Shown here: positions 16,049-24,594 of the stretch, piece after piece
Position numbering within the stretch: position 1 is the first letter of the stretch
Layout of the letters: each line of letters starts with the position of its first letter
Assembly: GCF_029910095.1 (NCBI RefSeq)
Contig: NZ_CP094526.1
Location: forward strand, 1,922,001-1,986,000
Length of the DNA: 64,000 nt
From: Bradyrhizobium sp. ISRA464
Lineage (GTDB): Bacteria > Pseudomonadota > Alphaproteobacteria > Rhizobiales > Xanthobacteraceae
Direction of reading: 5' to 3'
The notes under the pieces: generated by a model
What the model saw: the letters and a program-made list of their open reading frames with translations, nothing else
Told to the model about the DNA's origin: nothing
Database searches by the model: none
Position numbers and translations under genes: made by a program

Positions 16049-17161
16049 ATGGTCACAGCCCAATGTCTGCCGGCTTCGCTTACCCCGCTCGATGTGGCGC
16101 TCACTGCCCTGTTGCGCGACGTCGCGCCGGTGGCGCCGATCGAACTGCCGCTGGCCGACGCCTTGCGCTGCATCGCAGCCGAGATGCCGCCGCTGCGCGC
16201 GCATCCGCCGCGCGACGTCACGGTCCATGACGGCTGGGCGATGCGCGCCAACGATCTGGTCGGAGCATCGTCCTATGCGCCCTTGCTGCTGGCCACGCCC
16301 CCGGTCTGGGTCGAGGCCGGCCAAGCCATGCCGGATGGCGCCGACTGCGTGGTCGATGCCGACGCGGTCGACATCTCCGGCCCGCTCGCGCAGGTGCTTG
16401 CCGAAGCGATCCCGGGGCAGGGAGTTCGGCGCGCCGGCGGCGATATCGCCGAGGGGCGAGCGCTGGTGGAAGCAGGGCAGCCCGTGCTGGCGCGCGACCT
16501 CTTGCTCGCGCGGGCGGCCGGACTGGAGAGGTTGTGTGTGCGGCGGCCGCGGCTTCGCATCGTCAATAGTCCCGGCGGCCATGTGACCGCACCGTTCATC
16601 GCGGAAGCCGCGCGCATCGCCGGCGCCGATGTCGTCTGCATCGACGCAGCGGGGCGTGATGCGGCAGCGATCGCAAGCGCACTCGATGCGGATGGTTGCG
16701 ATCTGCTGATCACGATCGGCGGCAGCGGCGTCGGCCGTACCGATGCGACGGTGACCGCGCTTGCCAGTCGTGGCGAGGTGATCGCGCACGGTATCGCCTT
16801 GCAGCCCGGGCGCACCATGGCGGTGGGGCGGATCCGTACGACGCCGGTCGTCGCGTTGCCGGGCGCGCCCGATCAGGCCTTCGCGGCGTGGTGGGCGATT
16901 GCGGTTCCCGTGCTTGATCGCCTGTCGGGCCGGCATCCGCATGAGATGCTCGCGCTGCCGCTTGCGCGCAAGATTGCGTCCAGCGTCGGCATTGCCGAGG
17001 TCGCGCTGCTCGCGCGTCAGCAGGGTACCTGGGCGACGCTCGCGATCGGGGAACTGTCGCTCGACGCGCTCGCGCGCGCTGGGGCCGTGCTGATCGTGCC
17101 CGGCGCCGCGGAGGGTTTTGCTGCGGGCACGCTCGTCGATGCCTATATGTTATGGGAGTGA
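16049..17161 (+). CDS. Divergent MoeA-family protein
   Basis: 370 residues, shorter than canonical MoeA (about 400). Recognisable MoeA landmarks are degenerate: VHDGWAM for DGYAV, MPDGADCVV for PxGADAVV, GGDIAEG for GEDIxxG, GGSGVGRTD for GGVSxGxxD, and LPGAPDQAF where LPGNPVS is usual. It may therefore act in molybdopterin handling for a particular enzyme or no longer insert molybdate. 17 bp separate it from the next MoeA-type gene, so they form an operon; it is divergent from the LivK-like gene. Confidence 0.75.
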   Translation: MVTAQCLPASLTPLDVALTALLRDVAPVAPIELPLADALRCIAAEMPPLRAHPPRDVTVHDGWAMRANDLVGASSYAPLLLATPPVWVEAGQAMPDGADCVVDADAVDISGPLAQVLAEAIPGQGVRRAGGDIAEGRALVEAGQPVLARDLLLARAAGLERLCVRRPRLRIVNSPGGHVTAPFIAEAARIAGADVVCIDAAGRDAAAIASALDADGCDLLITIGGSGVGRTDATVTALASRGEVIAHGIALQPGRTMAVGRIRTTPVVALPGAPDQAFAAWWAIAVPVLDRLSGRHPHEMLALPLARKIASSVGIAEVALLARQQGTWATLAIGELSLDALARAGAVLIVPGAAEGFAAGTLVDAYMLWE

Positions 17162-17178
17162 GGGAGTGAGTTCCCGAG

Positions 17179-19128
17179 ATGACCAGCACGCCCACGCTGA
17201 AGCCCAGTCCGTCCGTCGATCAGGACCAGTTCCTGACCATCCTCTCGCGTGAGGCCGCACTCGCGCGCTTCGAGGCCGCGCTGTTTCCGCGCGGAGCACC
17301 GAGCGAGGCGCGGCCGCTCGCCGATGCGCTTGGCTGCGCGCTGGCGGAGGACGTGGTTGCGCCGATCGACGTGCCGCCGTTCGATCGCTCCAATGTCGAC
17401 GGTTTTGCCGTGCGCTCCGGCGATCTCGCAGGCGCGGGCGAAGCCGCGCCGGTGCAACTCACCCTGAACGACGAGACGGTCGCCTGCGGCACGGCGCCGA
17501 CGCGGCCGGTGCTGTCGGGCACCGCGACGGCGATCGCGACCGGCGGCCCGGTGCCACGCGGCGCCGACGCCATCGTGATGGTCGAGCACACCCAGCCCGC
17601 CGGCAATCGCGCGATCGAGGTGCGGCGCGCCGCATCGCCCGGACAATTCGTCTCCTATGCCGGCTCCGATATCGCGCGCGGCGAGGCGCTGCTGCGCGCC
17701 GGCACGATCGTTGGCTCGCGTGAGATTGGCATGCTCGCGGCCTGCGGCATCGCGGAGGTTCAGGTGGCGCGTCGTCCGCGCGTTGCGATCCTCTCGACCG
17801 GCGACGAATTGGTGCAGCCGGGCGAGAGGCTGCGGCCGGCCGCGATCTATGACACCAACGGCGCGATCGTCACGGCGGCGATTGCCGAGAACGGCGGCGG
17901 GGCGCATTTCCTTGGCGCGATCGCGGACGACGAGGCCAGGCTGGAGACCGCGATGCGCCAGGCGCTGGCGGAAAGCGACATGCTCGTGCTGTCGGGCGGC
18001 ACATCCAAGGGCGCGGGCGACGTCTCGCACCGGATCATCGGCCGGCTCGGCAAGCCCGGCATCATCGCACATGGCGTGGCGCTGAAACCGGGCAAGCCGC
18101 TCTGCCTCGCGGTCTGTGACGGCAAGCCGGTGATCATCCTGCCGGGCTTCCCGACTTCCGCAATGTTCACCTTCCACGACATGATCGTGCCGGTGCTGCG
18201 GCGGATGGCCGGCCTGCCGCCGCGCTCGGATGCCAAGGTGACGGCCAAGGTGCCGGTGCGGATCGCATCCGAACTCGGGCGCACCGAGTTCGTGATGGTG
18301 TCGCTGGTCGAAGGCGCCGACGGCCTGATCGCCTATCCCAGCGGCAAGGGCTCGGGCGCAATCACGTCCTTTGCGCAGGCCGATGGTTTCCTGAAGATCG
18401 ACGCGCTCGCCGACCAGATGCCGGCAGGCAGTGAAGCCGAGGTGACGTTGTTCACGCCGCATGTGCGGGTACCGGATCTCGTCATCGTCGGCAGCCATTG
18501 CACCGGGCTCGATCTCGTCACCGCGCCGCTGGCGCGTGCCGGCCTTACTGTGCGGTCGATCGCGGTGGGCAGCCTCGGCGGGCTCGCGGCGGCCAAGCGC
18601 GGCGAATGCGATCTTGCGCCAATCCATCTGTTCGACGACAAGACCGAGACCTATAACACGCCGTATCTTGCAGACAGCCTCGAGCTCGTGCCGGGCTGGC
18701 GGCGCATGCAGGGCATCGTGTTCCGCAAGGACGATAAGCGCTTTGCGGGCTTGAGCGCGCAGGAGGCGGTGCGCGCCGCGCTCGCCGATCCCGCCTGCAT
18801 CATGGTCAACCGCAATCAGGGGGCGGGCACGCGTATCCTGATCGACCGGCTGCTCGGCGGCAGCAGGCCGGACGGCTACTGGAATCAGCCGCGCTCGCAC
18901 AATGCGGTCGCCGCCGCAGTAGCGCAGCATCGCGCCGATTGGGGCATGACCATCGCGCCGGTCGCCCATGCGTCCGGGCTCGGTTTCATTCCGCTGGCCG
19001 AAGAGCATTATGATTTCGCGCTTGTGACGGCGCGCAAGCAACGGCCCGCGGTGCAGGCGTTCCTCGACGCATTGGCGTCGGAGAAGAGCCGTGCGGCGTT
19101 GGCAAAAGCGGGCTTCAGACCGGCATAG
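17179..19128 (+). CDS. MoeA fused to a periplasmic-binding-protein-like domain
   Basis: 649 residues. Residues about 20-425 are MoeA (RSNVDGFAVRSGD, PRGADAIVMVEH, LSGGTSKGAGD, ALKPGKPLCLAV, LPGFPTSAMF). Residues about 430-645 form a PBP-like/LysR-substrate-type domain (VPDLVIVGSHCTGLDLV, SLGGLAAAKRGECDLAPIHLF, NRNQGAGTRILIDRLL) related to ModA/TupA-like and ModE-associated binding domains. There is no signal peptide, so it is cytoplasmic. The fused binding domain could sense molybdate or another oxyanion or a cofactor ligand; that is inference. The architecture is known in bacteria and archaea. Confidence 0.88.
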   Translation: MTSTPTLKPSPSVDQDQFLTILSREAALARFEAALFPRGAPSEARPLADALGCALAEDVVAPIDVPPFDRSNVDGFAVRSGDLAGAGEAAPVQLTLNDETVACGTAPTRPVLSGTATAIATGGPVPRGADAIVMVEHTQPAGNRAIEVRRAASPGQFVSYAGSDIARGEALLRAGTIVGSREIGMLAACGIAEVQVARRPRVAILSTGDELVQPGERLRPAAIYDTNGAIVTAAIAENGGGAHFLGAIADDEARLETAMRQALAESDMLVLSGGTSKGAGDVSHRIIGRLGKPGIIAHGVALKPGKPLCLAVCDGKPVIILPGFPTSAMFTFHDMIVPVLRRMAGLPPRSDAKVTAKVPVRIASELGRTEFVMVSLVEGADGLIAYPSGKGSGAITSFAQADGFLKIDALADQMPAGSEAEVTLFTPHVRVPDLVIVGSHCTGLDLVTAPLARAGLTVRSIAVGSLGGLAAAKRGECDLAPIHLFDDKTETYNTPYLADSLELVPGWRRMQGIVFRKDDKRFAGLSAQEAVRAALADPACIMVNRNQGAGTRILIDRLLGGSRPDGYWNQPRSHNAVAAAVAQHRADWGMTIAPVAHASGLGFIPLAEEHYDFALVTARKQRPAVQAFLDALASEKSRAALAKAGFRPA

Positions 19129-19252
19129 CTGGGCCCGAGTCCACCGCGCGCTGGCCGCGTAGGGCGGGTGGCGCAACAAGTCCGGTGTCGTCCTGGCGAA
19201 AAGCCGGGACAACGTTGGGGTTAGGCTCGGATTCGATTGTCAAACAGCGCGG

Positions 19253-19355
19253 TGTCATCACCCGCGCATGCGGGTGATCCAGTATTCCAGAGACGCGGAG
19301 CTTAACCGAGAGGCCGCGGCGTACCGGGTCGCCCGGTCGAGCCGGGCGACGACAG
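19253..19355 (-). repeat. Palindromic dispersed repeat (family shared with 50035-50136)
   Basis: TCATCACCCGC/GCGGGTGAT hairpin followed by CCAGTATTCCAGAGACG and a second hairpin GTCGCCCGG/CCGGGCGAC. The reverse complement of 50080-50136 shows the same order (CATCACCCGC, GCGGGCGAT, CAGTATTCCAGAGACG). Non-coding, after the moeA-PBP stop. Confidence 0.65.
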
Positions 19356-19382
19356 AAGTGGATGGGGACACAGCTTCGCATT

Positions 19383-19648
19383 CTCGCGACACGATCTGTC
19401 CGAGCTTTGCATCTCGTTCCGCCCTCTATTGATCAGAGGGCGCAGGGAAAGCCGGGTGCCGATCGCACCCATGGGTCCCGTGCAAATGGAAAGCACGGGA
19501 GGTAGGACCACAGGTGTAAGCGGAGCAATCCCGGCTTTCCCTGCGCGATGGTTTTACGGCTTATACGTGCTCTCCCCGGCGAGACCTGACTTTTTTGTCA
19601 CCGTCTTCGCAAAAGCGCTTCGCGCTTTGCGAGGAGACACCTGCCACT
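19383..19648 (+). repeat. Dispersed structured repeat, copy B
   Basis: Matches the reverse complement of 12193-12463. GCGCAGGGAAAGCCGGG (19440-19456) pairs perfectly with 19530-19546; inside lie GGGTGC/GCACCC and TCCCGTGC/GCACGGGA hairpins, and downstream TCGCAAAAGCGC pairs with GCGCTTTGCGA around 19606-19633. The right end abuts an IS481-family remnant. Confidence 0.75.
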
Positions 19649-19649
19649 A

Positions 19650-19925
19650 GGTGTGAGCTTTCAGGAGGTTGTCCATCTGGTCTGAACCGAGCAAGCTGAG
19701 GTTGCGAAGCTTCAGTGTTCCCCGGGGAGACCAGATGAACATCCACAAGAATGCGCCTCTGACGCCGAAAGGTCGAGAGGCGATGGTGCGGAGCGTGATC
19801 GAGGGCGGCCTGACGAAGGCCGCAGCCGCGCTGCAATTCAATGTCACGGCGAAGACGGTCGCCAAATGGGTCAAGCGCTTCCGCGCAAGCGCGCCGACGG
19901 GATGCACCGCCAGTGCAGCACCAGC
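19650..19925 (+). pseudogene. IS481-family transposase remnant (5' end only)
   Basis: An ATG at 19735 with GGGGAGA upstream encodes about 51 residues (MNIHKNAPLTPKGREAM..., TAKTVAKWVKRFRA) that match the N-terminal HTH of IS481-family transposases. After the RFRA the similarity continues briefly only in another frame (ADGM), then stops; the catalytic DDE domain is absent. The preceding bases 19650-19734 probably include the left terminal repeat. Confidence 0.7.
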
Positions 19926-19970
19926 GGTGAAGGCCGCGATCGCAATTGCAGCAAGATATTCGATCCTCAT
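19890..19970 (-). pseudogene. 5' end of a signal-peptide gene cut off by the IS481 remnant
   Basis: On the minus strand an ATG at 19968-19970 with GGGAGGGACC upstream starts a typical signal peptide (MRIEYLAAIAIAAFTAGAAL). The frame then runs into the antisense of the IS481 fragment, so the native gene appears truncated. Its original product cannot be told. Confidence 0.4.
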
Positions 19971-20398
19971 GGCGATGGTCCCTCCCATCGGTCCCACGAA
20001 TTAACCGGACACTTTCAGAATTGGTTCCCGAGCGCGAGTGAGTTCCATGGGCATCGCCGGCAGGGATCGCTGCCCGGCCTTTGCATGATCAATGCTTCGG
20101 CACTGCGCTCCATAGGTTCCTCATTCCGTTCGCGATCAGAATTGGGAACGAAGAGCCTTGCCAGGACTTTAGAAGCCATGAGACCGCCGCTCGCTGGTGA
20201 ACCACCCGGCGCATGTCGCGGATAGCCAAAGGTCGCTACCAAAGACCCGCTGTTGTCAAAACAAGCGCTCGCGCAAGATAGCCAAAAGCGGCGGTCTCCG
20301 GTCTTACTCAAAATCGCCAACTGCGCCCCGATCAGTTGCGGGGGGAGCGTACTGTCGGCCTGCCGGTGGCGTTGTTCATACCGACCGGAGGCTGTGTT
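19971..20398. other. Intergenic stretch without a supportable gene
   Basis: 428 bp of mixed composition. A minus-strand frame (ATG 20179 to 20015, 54 codons) and other short frames exist but have no recognisable motif or clear ribosome site. Likely the leader of the gene at 20399 plus scrambled accessory DNA. Confidence 0.3.
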
Positions 20399-20599
20399 AT
20401 GCGCAACCGCATCGACATCAACTACGTCCACAGCCGGGCCATCGTTCGAGAGATCGGCGAGAGGCTGCGAGCGTCGCTGAAACCAGAGTCGGAACTCCCG
20501 CCGAGACTAAAAATGCAAATCGGCCGGCTCCGCGAATTGGAAGAGCGGTCACCCTCGATCATTCCAGCGGCTGAGCGCCGGGATAAGCCTCGCCGTTGA
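20399..20599 (+). CDS. Small conserved hypothetical protein (66 aa)
   Basis: Starts MRNRIDINYVHSRAIVREIG; helical, charged, with no membrane segment. The pattern HSRAIVREIGERLRASL recurs, as I remember it, in many Bradyrhizobium small proteins. The start at 20399 rather than the in-frame upstream ATG is chosen because the upstream 21 codons lack that conservation. Function unknown. Confidence 0.6.
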   Translation: MRNRIDINYVHSRAIVREIGERLRASLKPESELPPRLKMQIGRLRELEERSPSIIPAAERRDKPRR

Positions 20600-20648
20600 G
20601 GTAGATCCTCGCATTGGCTGTGCGGTGCCCAGAGCGCGCGCGTTCCTT

Positions 20649-20915
20649 TCAGAACAACCCGACCAAGATGAAAAAGGCGACCTCAGTCAGGAAAGTGACG
20701 CTCATAATCGCGACTATGAGGAAGGCGTTGCCCGCTGAAAGTGGGGTCATGACATGCCTCGCATCTTGCGAAGCCCCGAAGCCTCCAAGCGTTAATTCGC
20801 CGAGGGTCGGAATGTTTCGGTTCCCGAACGCGGGAGCGAATGCTGCGATCGGCGCTATCGCGCTCGTTCCACTCGAGAGCGCGGTCCAAATATTGAACAG
20901 CGCCTGATCTGGCAT
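20649..20915 (-). CDS. Small predicted membrane protein
   Basis: 88 codons; the last 25 residues (FLIVAIMSVTFLTEVAFFILVGLF) are a strong transmembrane helix, and another hydrophobic patch lies near residues 17-30. No ribosome site stands out, and the middle part is not distinctive. Possibly a real small membrane protein in the accessory stretch; no function assigned. Confidence 0.4.
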   Translation of the reverse strand: MPDQALFNIWTALSSGTSAIAPIAAFAPAFGNRNIPTLGELTLGGFGASQDARHVMTPLSAGNAFLIVAIMSVTFLTEVAFFILVGLF

Positions 20916-20937
20916 CGAGGCGCCAACTGAGACGGCC

Positions 20938-21069
20938 TTACCATGCAGCTACTAAAAGGGCGACGGATGCGATCAGCGTTGCGGTGCTGAGGGCCATCAC
21001 GACAAGGGCTTGTTCACTGTGCGCTTGCAGGTTTTTGTCGTCCATTGTCGCCAATGCCGGTTCGCGCAT
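20938..21069 (-). CDS. 43-residue single-span membrane protein
   Basis: The ATG at 21069 has AGGAAC upstream. Polar N-terminus (MDDKNLQAHSEQ) followed by one transmembrane helix (ALSTATLIASVALLVAAW) to the C-terminus. Short enough to be missed by standard length cut-offs. Function unknown. Confidence 0.45.
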   Translation of the reverse strand: MREPALATMDDKNLQAHSEQALVVMALSTATLIASVALLVAAW

Positions 21070-21116
21070 GTCGTTCCTGATTGCGGGAAAGACAGTCGTT
21101 CTAGAGTGCGCGTCTT

Positions 21117-21368
21117 CTAGTTCACCGGCTTGAATTCTGCGATCCGGCGATCGTCCTCCCAAGCTCCACCGGGTAACAGTTGAAGCGCGCGAACTATGTT
21201 CACGGCCGGAGAACTACGGAAATAAATCCCGCGCTGAATGAGAAGTCCTTCCGCCTCGTAAACATTGCTGTGGCTAGAACTTTCACCATGTCGTCCCAGT
21301 AGAGTTATTGAGGAATTGGAGTAACCCGAGGGAACGACTGCCCAGTCGCGGCCGTTCTTACCGGGCAC
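21117..21368 (-). CDS. Hypothetical protein, doubtful
   Basis: 83 codons with a moderately convincing C-terminal half (AEGLLIQRGIYFRSSPAV..., LQLLPGGAWEDDRRIAEF) but no motif I recognise. Overlaps nothing real and lies in the same direction as its neighbours. It could also be a fragment of a larger degraded gene. Confidence 0.3.
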   Translation of the reverse strand: MPGKNGRDWAVVPSGYSNSSITLLGRHGESSSHSNVYEAEGLLIQRGIYFRSSPAVNIVRALQLLPGGAWEDDRRIAEFKPVN

Positions 21369-21398
21369 TGCTATCCGGAATGGGCCTCAACGCAATCA

Positions 21399-21427
21399 GC
21401 CCCGCGTCGGGGCCTTTCTCGTTTTTT
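21399..21427 (+). terminator. Rho-independent terminator with no obvious gene
   Basis: GCCCC (21399-21403) and GGGGC (21409-21413) form a tight GC stem, followed by CTTTCTCG and a run of six T at 21422-21427. Shape and polarity are those of an intrinsic terminator on the plus strand, yet no plus-strand coding gene ends there. Confidence 0.55.
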
Positions 21428-21499
21428 GAAGCAACCAAATGCACAGCGTCGTCCAAGCGGATGGCGGCAAGTCCTGCATAGCAAGGAGGCCATCGGCGG

Positions 21500-21721
21500 C
21501 TACCGGATTTCCAGTTCCTTGATCGCCTGAGCCGAAATCTTTGCGGGGTCTTCGATACCGGTTTGCGCGACCTTGATGATCGTCTTCGCGATCATTTCCG
21601 TGAGGGGGTCGTCGCGGTCCTTGACGCAGAGCGTATGCAACGCTCGCTCGTAAGCCGCTGTGATGCGGCTAATCGTTTCCGTCTCTATCGTGAAGCCGTG
21701 CAACAATCGGTCGATAATCAT
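21500..21721 (-). CDS. Small conserved hypothetical protein (73 aa)
   Basis: Begins MIIDRLLHGFTIETETISRI and continues with a helical, charged sequence (ITAAYERALHTLCVKDRDDP, then EMIAKTIIKVAQTG). I recognise this as a recurrent Bradyrhizobium protein of unknown function. Acidic/basic amphipathic helices suggest a soluble helical bundle. Sits 7 bp after the stop of the frameshifted gene and may be co-transcribed with it. Confidence 0.7.
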   Translation of the reverse strand: MIIDRLLHGFTIETETISRITAAYERALHTLCVKDRDDPLTEMIAKTIIKVAQTGIEDPAKISAQAIKELEIR

Positions 21722-21727
21722 ATAGCC

Positions 21728-21929
21728 TCACTTTGGTGCTTGCAGTCCGCGCGAGTTCAGCCACTTGGCCAGATCAGAAGCGGTCTCGGCTTGGCGGGCT
21801 CTGCGAATAAATAAGGCGCTCGCGCTCAACGCCCGGCGGGGTGCCTCGGGCTTCCTTCCGAAAGCGCCGTGCCTCTTCCTCGAGGCGTTCTTCCAAGGTG
21901 GTCGTTTGTTGGATGCGTTGGTGGGACAT
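21728..21929 (-). pseudogene. Frameshifted small conserved protein (4-bp tandem duplication)
   Basis: From ATG 21929 the frame reads MSHQRIQQTTTLEERLEEEA... to GVERERLI, then goes off frame. The expected continuation RRARQAETASDLAKWLNS lies in the next frame and ends at 21728. The junction carries AATAAATA (21806-21813 on +), a duplicated 4-mer; removing one copy restores a continuous 66-codon protein. The product is a helical small protein I recall as widespread in Bradyrhizobium, function unknown. Confidence 0.65.
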
Positions 21930-22153
21930 GCGCTCCTCTCCTTTGCAGGCGGGAGCGCGATCGGTCTCTCAGCCACCAGCGCCTACGGGCAAGAGCCGAA
22001 ACTGGTGATGGGGAACAACCTACACCTTGGAGGTCGAGTTCCAATCCACAAATCGGGCTTAGGGCGGTGCCTAATTGCCGTGATAACCCTTGGTTGGCTC
22101 AAGTGGTTCGGACGCGACATCGATTGCGAAGGACATTGGCCGTCGTGTTGAGC

Positions 22154-22465
22154 TCAGTGCCGGAGGGTTGCCTCCACGAACTCCTGTACAGAGCGCGGGA
22201 CTTCATCGTACTCCGCAATGCAGCGCCGGAGCTCGTCGGCAATATCCTTGGTTACATCGCGAGACCATCCTTCGGCAGTGTTGAAGGCCACAATACGCAC
22301 CGGGTGGCTATACTGGTCGTCCATAAGACGTCGGATCAGAGTCTTCCGATCGGTGCCTTCTTCATCCGCTTCGCACCAGGCGCGGCCAAGTCTGCCGAAA
22401 TCGTTCAGCACCAAATAGGTATCATGGTCCGCTTGCTGCGGCACGATCGAAGGCGCGCGAGGCAT
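22154..22465 (-). CDS. Conserved hypothetical protein (103 aa)
   Basis: Contains YLVLNDFG, GRAWCEADEEGTD, VRIVAFNTAEGWSRDV and DIADELRRCIAEYDEVP. This set recurs in Bradyrhizobium hypothetical proteins as I remember them; no catalytic motif is evident. The order of alternating strands and helices suggests a small globular protein. Function unknown. Confidence 0.7.
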   Translation of the reverse strand: MPRAPSIVPQQADHDTYLVLNDFGRLGRAWCEADEEGTDRKTLIRRLMDDQYSHPVRIVAFNTAEGWSRDVTKDIADELRRCIAEYDEVPRSVQEFVEATLRH

Positions 22466-22739
22466 ATGTGAAACTTCCCGCTGCGACGAATGCGTGGAAC
22501 CTTACTCCATTTCAGGCGCTTTCTGTAGGAACCTCCTGGAAATTTCGCGGTAAATCAATCGGATAAGAGGTGTCTCAACCGGTAACGGGTACAGGAGGTG
22601 GAACACGACAAAGGTTGCGATCGTCCGGTTGAAGCAAAGCACCCCGTCGCAAGTTATCGTTTATCACCGGCAGGGCCCATCGCAGGCGCCTGTGGCTGAG
22701 AGACCAATTGGGCTCCCGCCTGTGTCAGGGAGCAATGCC

Positions 22740-22903
22740 ATGTTAAGACGACTTCGTTTCAGGAACACAACCTTGGAAGAAGTCCTGGCGGGCGACCCGC
22801 AGCGCCTTCGGAAGCGGTTCCGCGCGCGCTACCAGACCTCGAAAGAGCACCGATCAGCAAGGCTTGCCAAGTCAGGACGGCCTGTCAGTCAACGGAGTGA
22901 CTG
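22740..22903 (+). pseudogene. Degenerate copy of the 21728-21929 protein family
   Basis: The frame encodes MLRRLRFRNTTLEEVLAGDP and QRLRKRFRARY, resembling TTLEERL...RLRKEA of the family; the C-terminal part (an RRARQAET-like stretch) appears only in another frame with substitutions (KACQVRTACQ). Looks like an old, decayed copy in the opposite orientation. Confidence 0.35.
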
Positions 22904-23012
22904 ACCCTATGGGGTTGGGACCTCCGGGATAGCGGCGGCGCGCCAGCTATCGCCCAGAGGTCGCCAAGGAGGTTCGTGCACGGCTGCGGGACCTGATTGC
23001 CGAGGCGCGGTC

Positions 23013-23642
23013 CTACCGCGCACCCGCCTCATCCAGCGCCGCCAGCCGCTCCGCTTCCGCGATGTCGTCCATCGTGTTGGCGTTGAAGAACGGGTCGAGC
23101 GGGGTGGTCAGCCAGGTGACGGTCGCAAGCTTGTAACCCGCGGTCCAGCGGTCGATCTTCCTCACGTCGTCGACGACCAGCGCGTGGCGCAGTTCGTCGC
23201 GCAAGGCGACCCTCCACAGTCCGATCACCGGATGCGACTGGCCGCCGGAAGCGGCGACCGCGAGCTCCGCGTCCTGCTCGGCGAGCGCCCGGTAAAGCCG
23301 CGCCACCAGGTCGCGCGGCAGGAACGGACAGTCGGCGGCGGCGCTCAGCACCAGCGAGACATCAGGCCGGTTCGCCGCGACCCAGTCGAGCGCGGCAAGA
23401 ATGCCGGCGAGCGGGCCGGGGAAATCCGCAACCGTGTCGGCAATCACGGGCAACCCGAACGCGGCGAAGCGCGCGGGATCGCCGTTGGCGTTGAGGACGA
23501 GGCCGCCGCATTGCGGCGCCAGCCGCGCGATCACGCGCTCGAGGATGGTGCGGCCGGCGATCGTGCGCATCGGCTTGTCACCGCCGCCCATTCGCCGCGC
23601 CAGGCCGCCAGCGAGGAGAACGCCAGGGATATTAGTCGTCAC
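23013..23642 (-). CDS. mobA: Molybdenum cofactor guanylyltransferase
   Basis: 209 residues from a GTG at 23642 that overlaps the fdhD stop (GTGACGACTAA), a coupled start; the longer in-frame ATG would extend deep into fdh[20 protein letters not shown] is the nucleotidyltransferase signature, with the GTP-binding loop, then [12 protein letters not shown] and [14 protein letters not shown]. MobA joins GMP to Mo-molybdopterin to give bis-MGD-type cofactor, which FdsA requires. Operon with fdhD. Confidence 0.93.
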   Translation of the reverse strand: MTTNIPGVLLAGGLARRMGGGDKPMRTIAGRTILERVIARLAPQCGGLVLNANGDPARFAAFGLPVIADTVADFPGPLAGILAALDWVAANRPDVSLVLSAAADCPFLPRDLVARLYRALAEQDAELAVAASGGQSHPVIGLWRVALRDELRHALVVDDVRKIDRWTAGYKLATVTWLTTPLDPFFNANTMDDIAEAERLAALDEAGAR

Positions 23643-24522
23643 GCGCTTCGCCCTTGCGTTTGTGCCGCGCCGATTCCTCCTCGACATAGTCGAGGTTCTG
23701 GTCGAACACGAGGCGCTCCTGCCCCGACAATGCGATGAAGCGTTTGCCGCGCGTGCGGCCGACCAGCGTCAGCCCGACCTGCCGCGCCAGCTCGACGCCC
23801 CAGGCGGTGAAGCCCGACCGCGACACCAGGATCGGAATGCCCATCCGCACCGTCTTGATCACCATCTCCGAGGTCAGCCTTCCTGTGGTGTAGAGGATCT
23901 TGTCGCCGGGATCGACCCCGTGGCGGTAGATCCAGCCGGCGATCTTGTCGACGGCGTTGTGACGGCCGACGTCCTCGGTGTAGCAGAGCGGCGTGCCTTC
24001 CTTGCACAGCACGCAGCCATGGATCGCGCCGGCTTCGAGATACAGCGAGGGCATGGTGTTGATCGTATGCGTCATCTGGTAGAGCCAGGAGGTGCGCAGC
24101 TCGGATTTCGGCAGCACGACGCTTTCGACCGCCTCCAGCAGATCGCCGAATGCGGTGCCCTGCGCGCAGCCCGAGGTCTGCGTGCGCTTCTTCAGCTTCT
24201 GCTCGAAATTGGTGTGGTGCTCGGTGCGGACGACCACCACCTGGAGATCGTCGTGATATTCGACCTCGGTGACGACATCGTCGTATTTGAGCATGTTCTG
24301 GTTCAGGAGATAGCCGAGCGCCAGGTATTCCGGATAGTCGCCGATCGTCATCATGGTGACGATCTCCTGCGCGTTGAGGTACAGCGTCAGCGGCCGCTCC
24401 ACCGGCACCTTGATCTCGACCGCAGCTCCGGTCTGGTCGGTACCCTTGACGCGCTCGGTCAGGCGCGGATCGTCCGGATTGGGGACGATCAGGGGAACGG
24501 GCACTTTCTCGATCTTCATCAT
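23632..24522 (-). CDS. fdhD: Formate dehydrogenase accessory sulfurtransferase FdhD
   Basis: 296 residues from the double ATG at 24522 ([11 protein letters not shown]). Typical FdhD features: [21 protein letters not shown], the GCAQGT segment, a CVLCKEG pair of cysteines used for sulfur transfer, and [14 protein letters not shown], then [13 protein letters not shown]. FdhD (also called FdsC) moves sulfur from a desulfurase to the bis-MGD cofactor of formate dehydrogenase. It lies upstream of mobA in one operon, divergent from mobB. Confidence 0.95.
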   Translation of the reverse strand: MMKIEKVPVPLIVPNPDDPRLTERVKGTDQTGAAVEIKVPVERPLTLYLNAQEIVTMMTIGDYPEYLALGYLLNQNMLKYDDVVTEVEYHDDLQVVVVRTEHHTNFEQKLKKRTQTSGCAQGTAFGDLLEAVESVVLPKSELRTSWLYQMTHTINTMPSLYLEAGAIHGCVLCKEGTPLCYTEDVGRHNAVDKIAGWIYRHGVDPGDKILYTTGRLTSEMVIKTVRMGIPILVSRSGFTAWGVELARQVGLTLVGRTRGKRFIALSGQERLVFDQNLDYVEEESARHKRKGEARDD

Positions 24523-24594
24523 GTCGGTCAGGCTAGCATGACAAGGGCCTACAGCCGATATAAGCATGTGGGAAGCCAAGTAAAATACGGCTCC

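Noticed and set aside
17143..19212. 689-codon open frame on the minus strand opposite the moeA-PBP gene
   Set aside because: Composition is Arg/His-rich with no domain; it is the antisense shadow of a well-supported gene with canonical MoeA motifs.
20015..20179. 54-codon minus-strand frame
   Set aside because: No ribosome site or motif, and a truncated look; left as intergenic.
22925..23015. Plus-strand coding-like fragment reading YRPEVAKEVRARLRDLIAE
   Set aside because: Looks like a gene relic but has no start codon after the preceding stop and runs into mobA antisense; too short to annotate.
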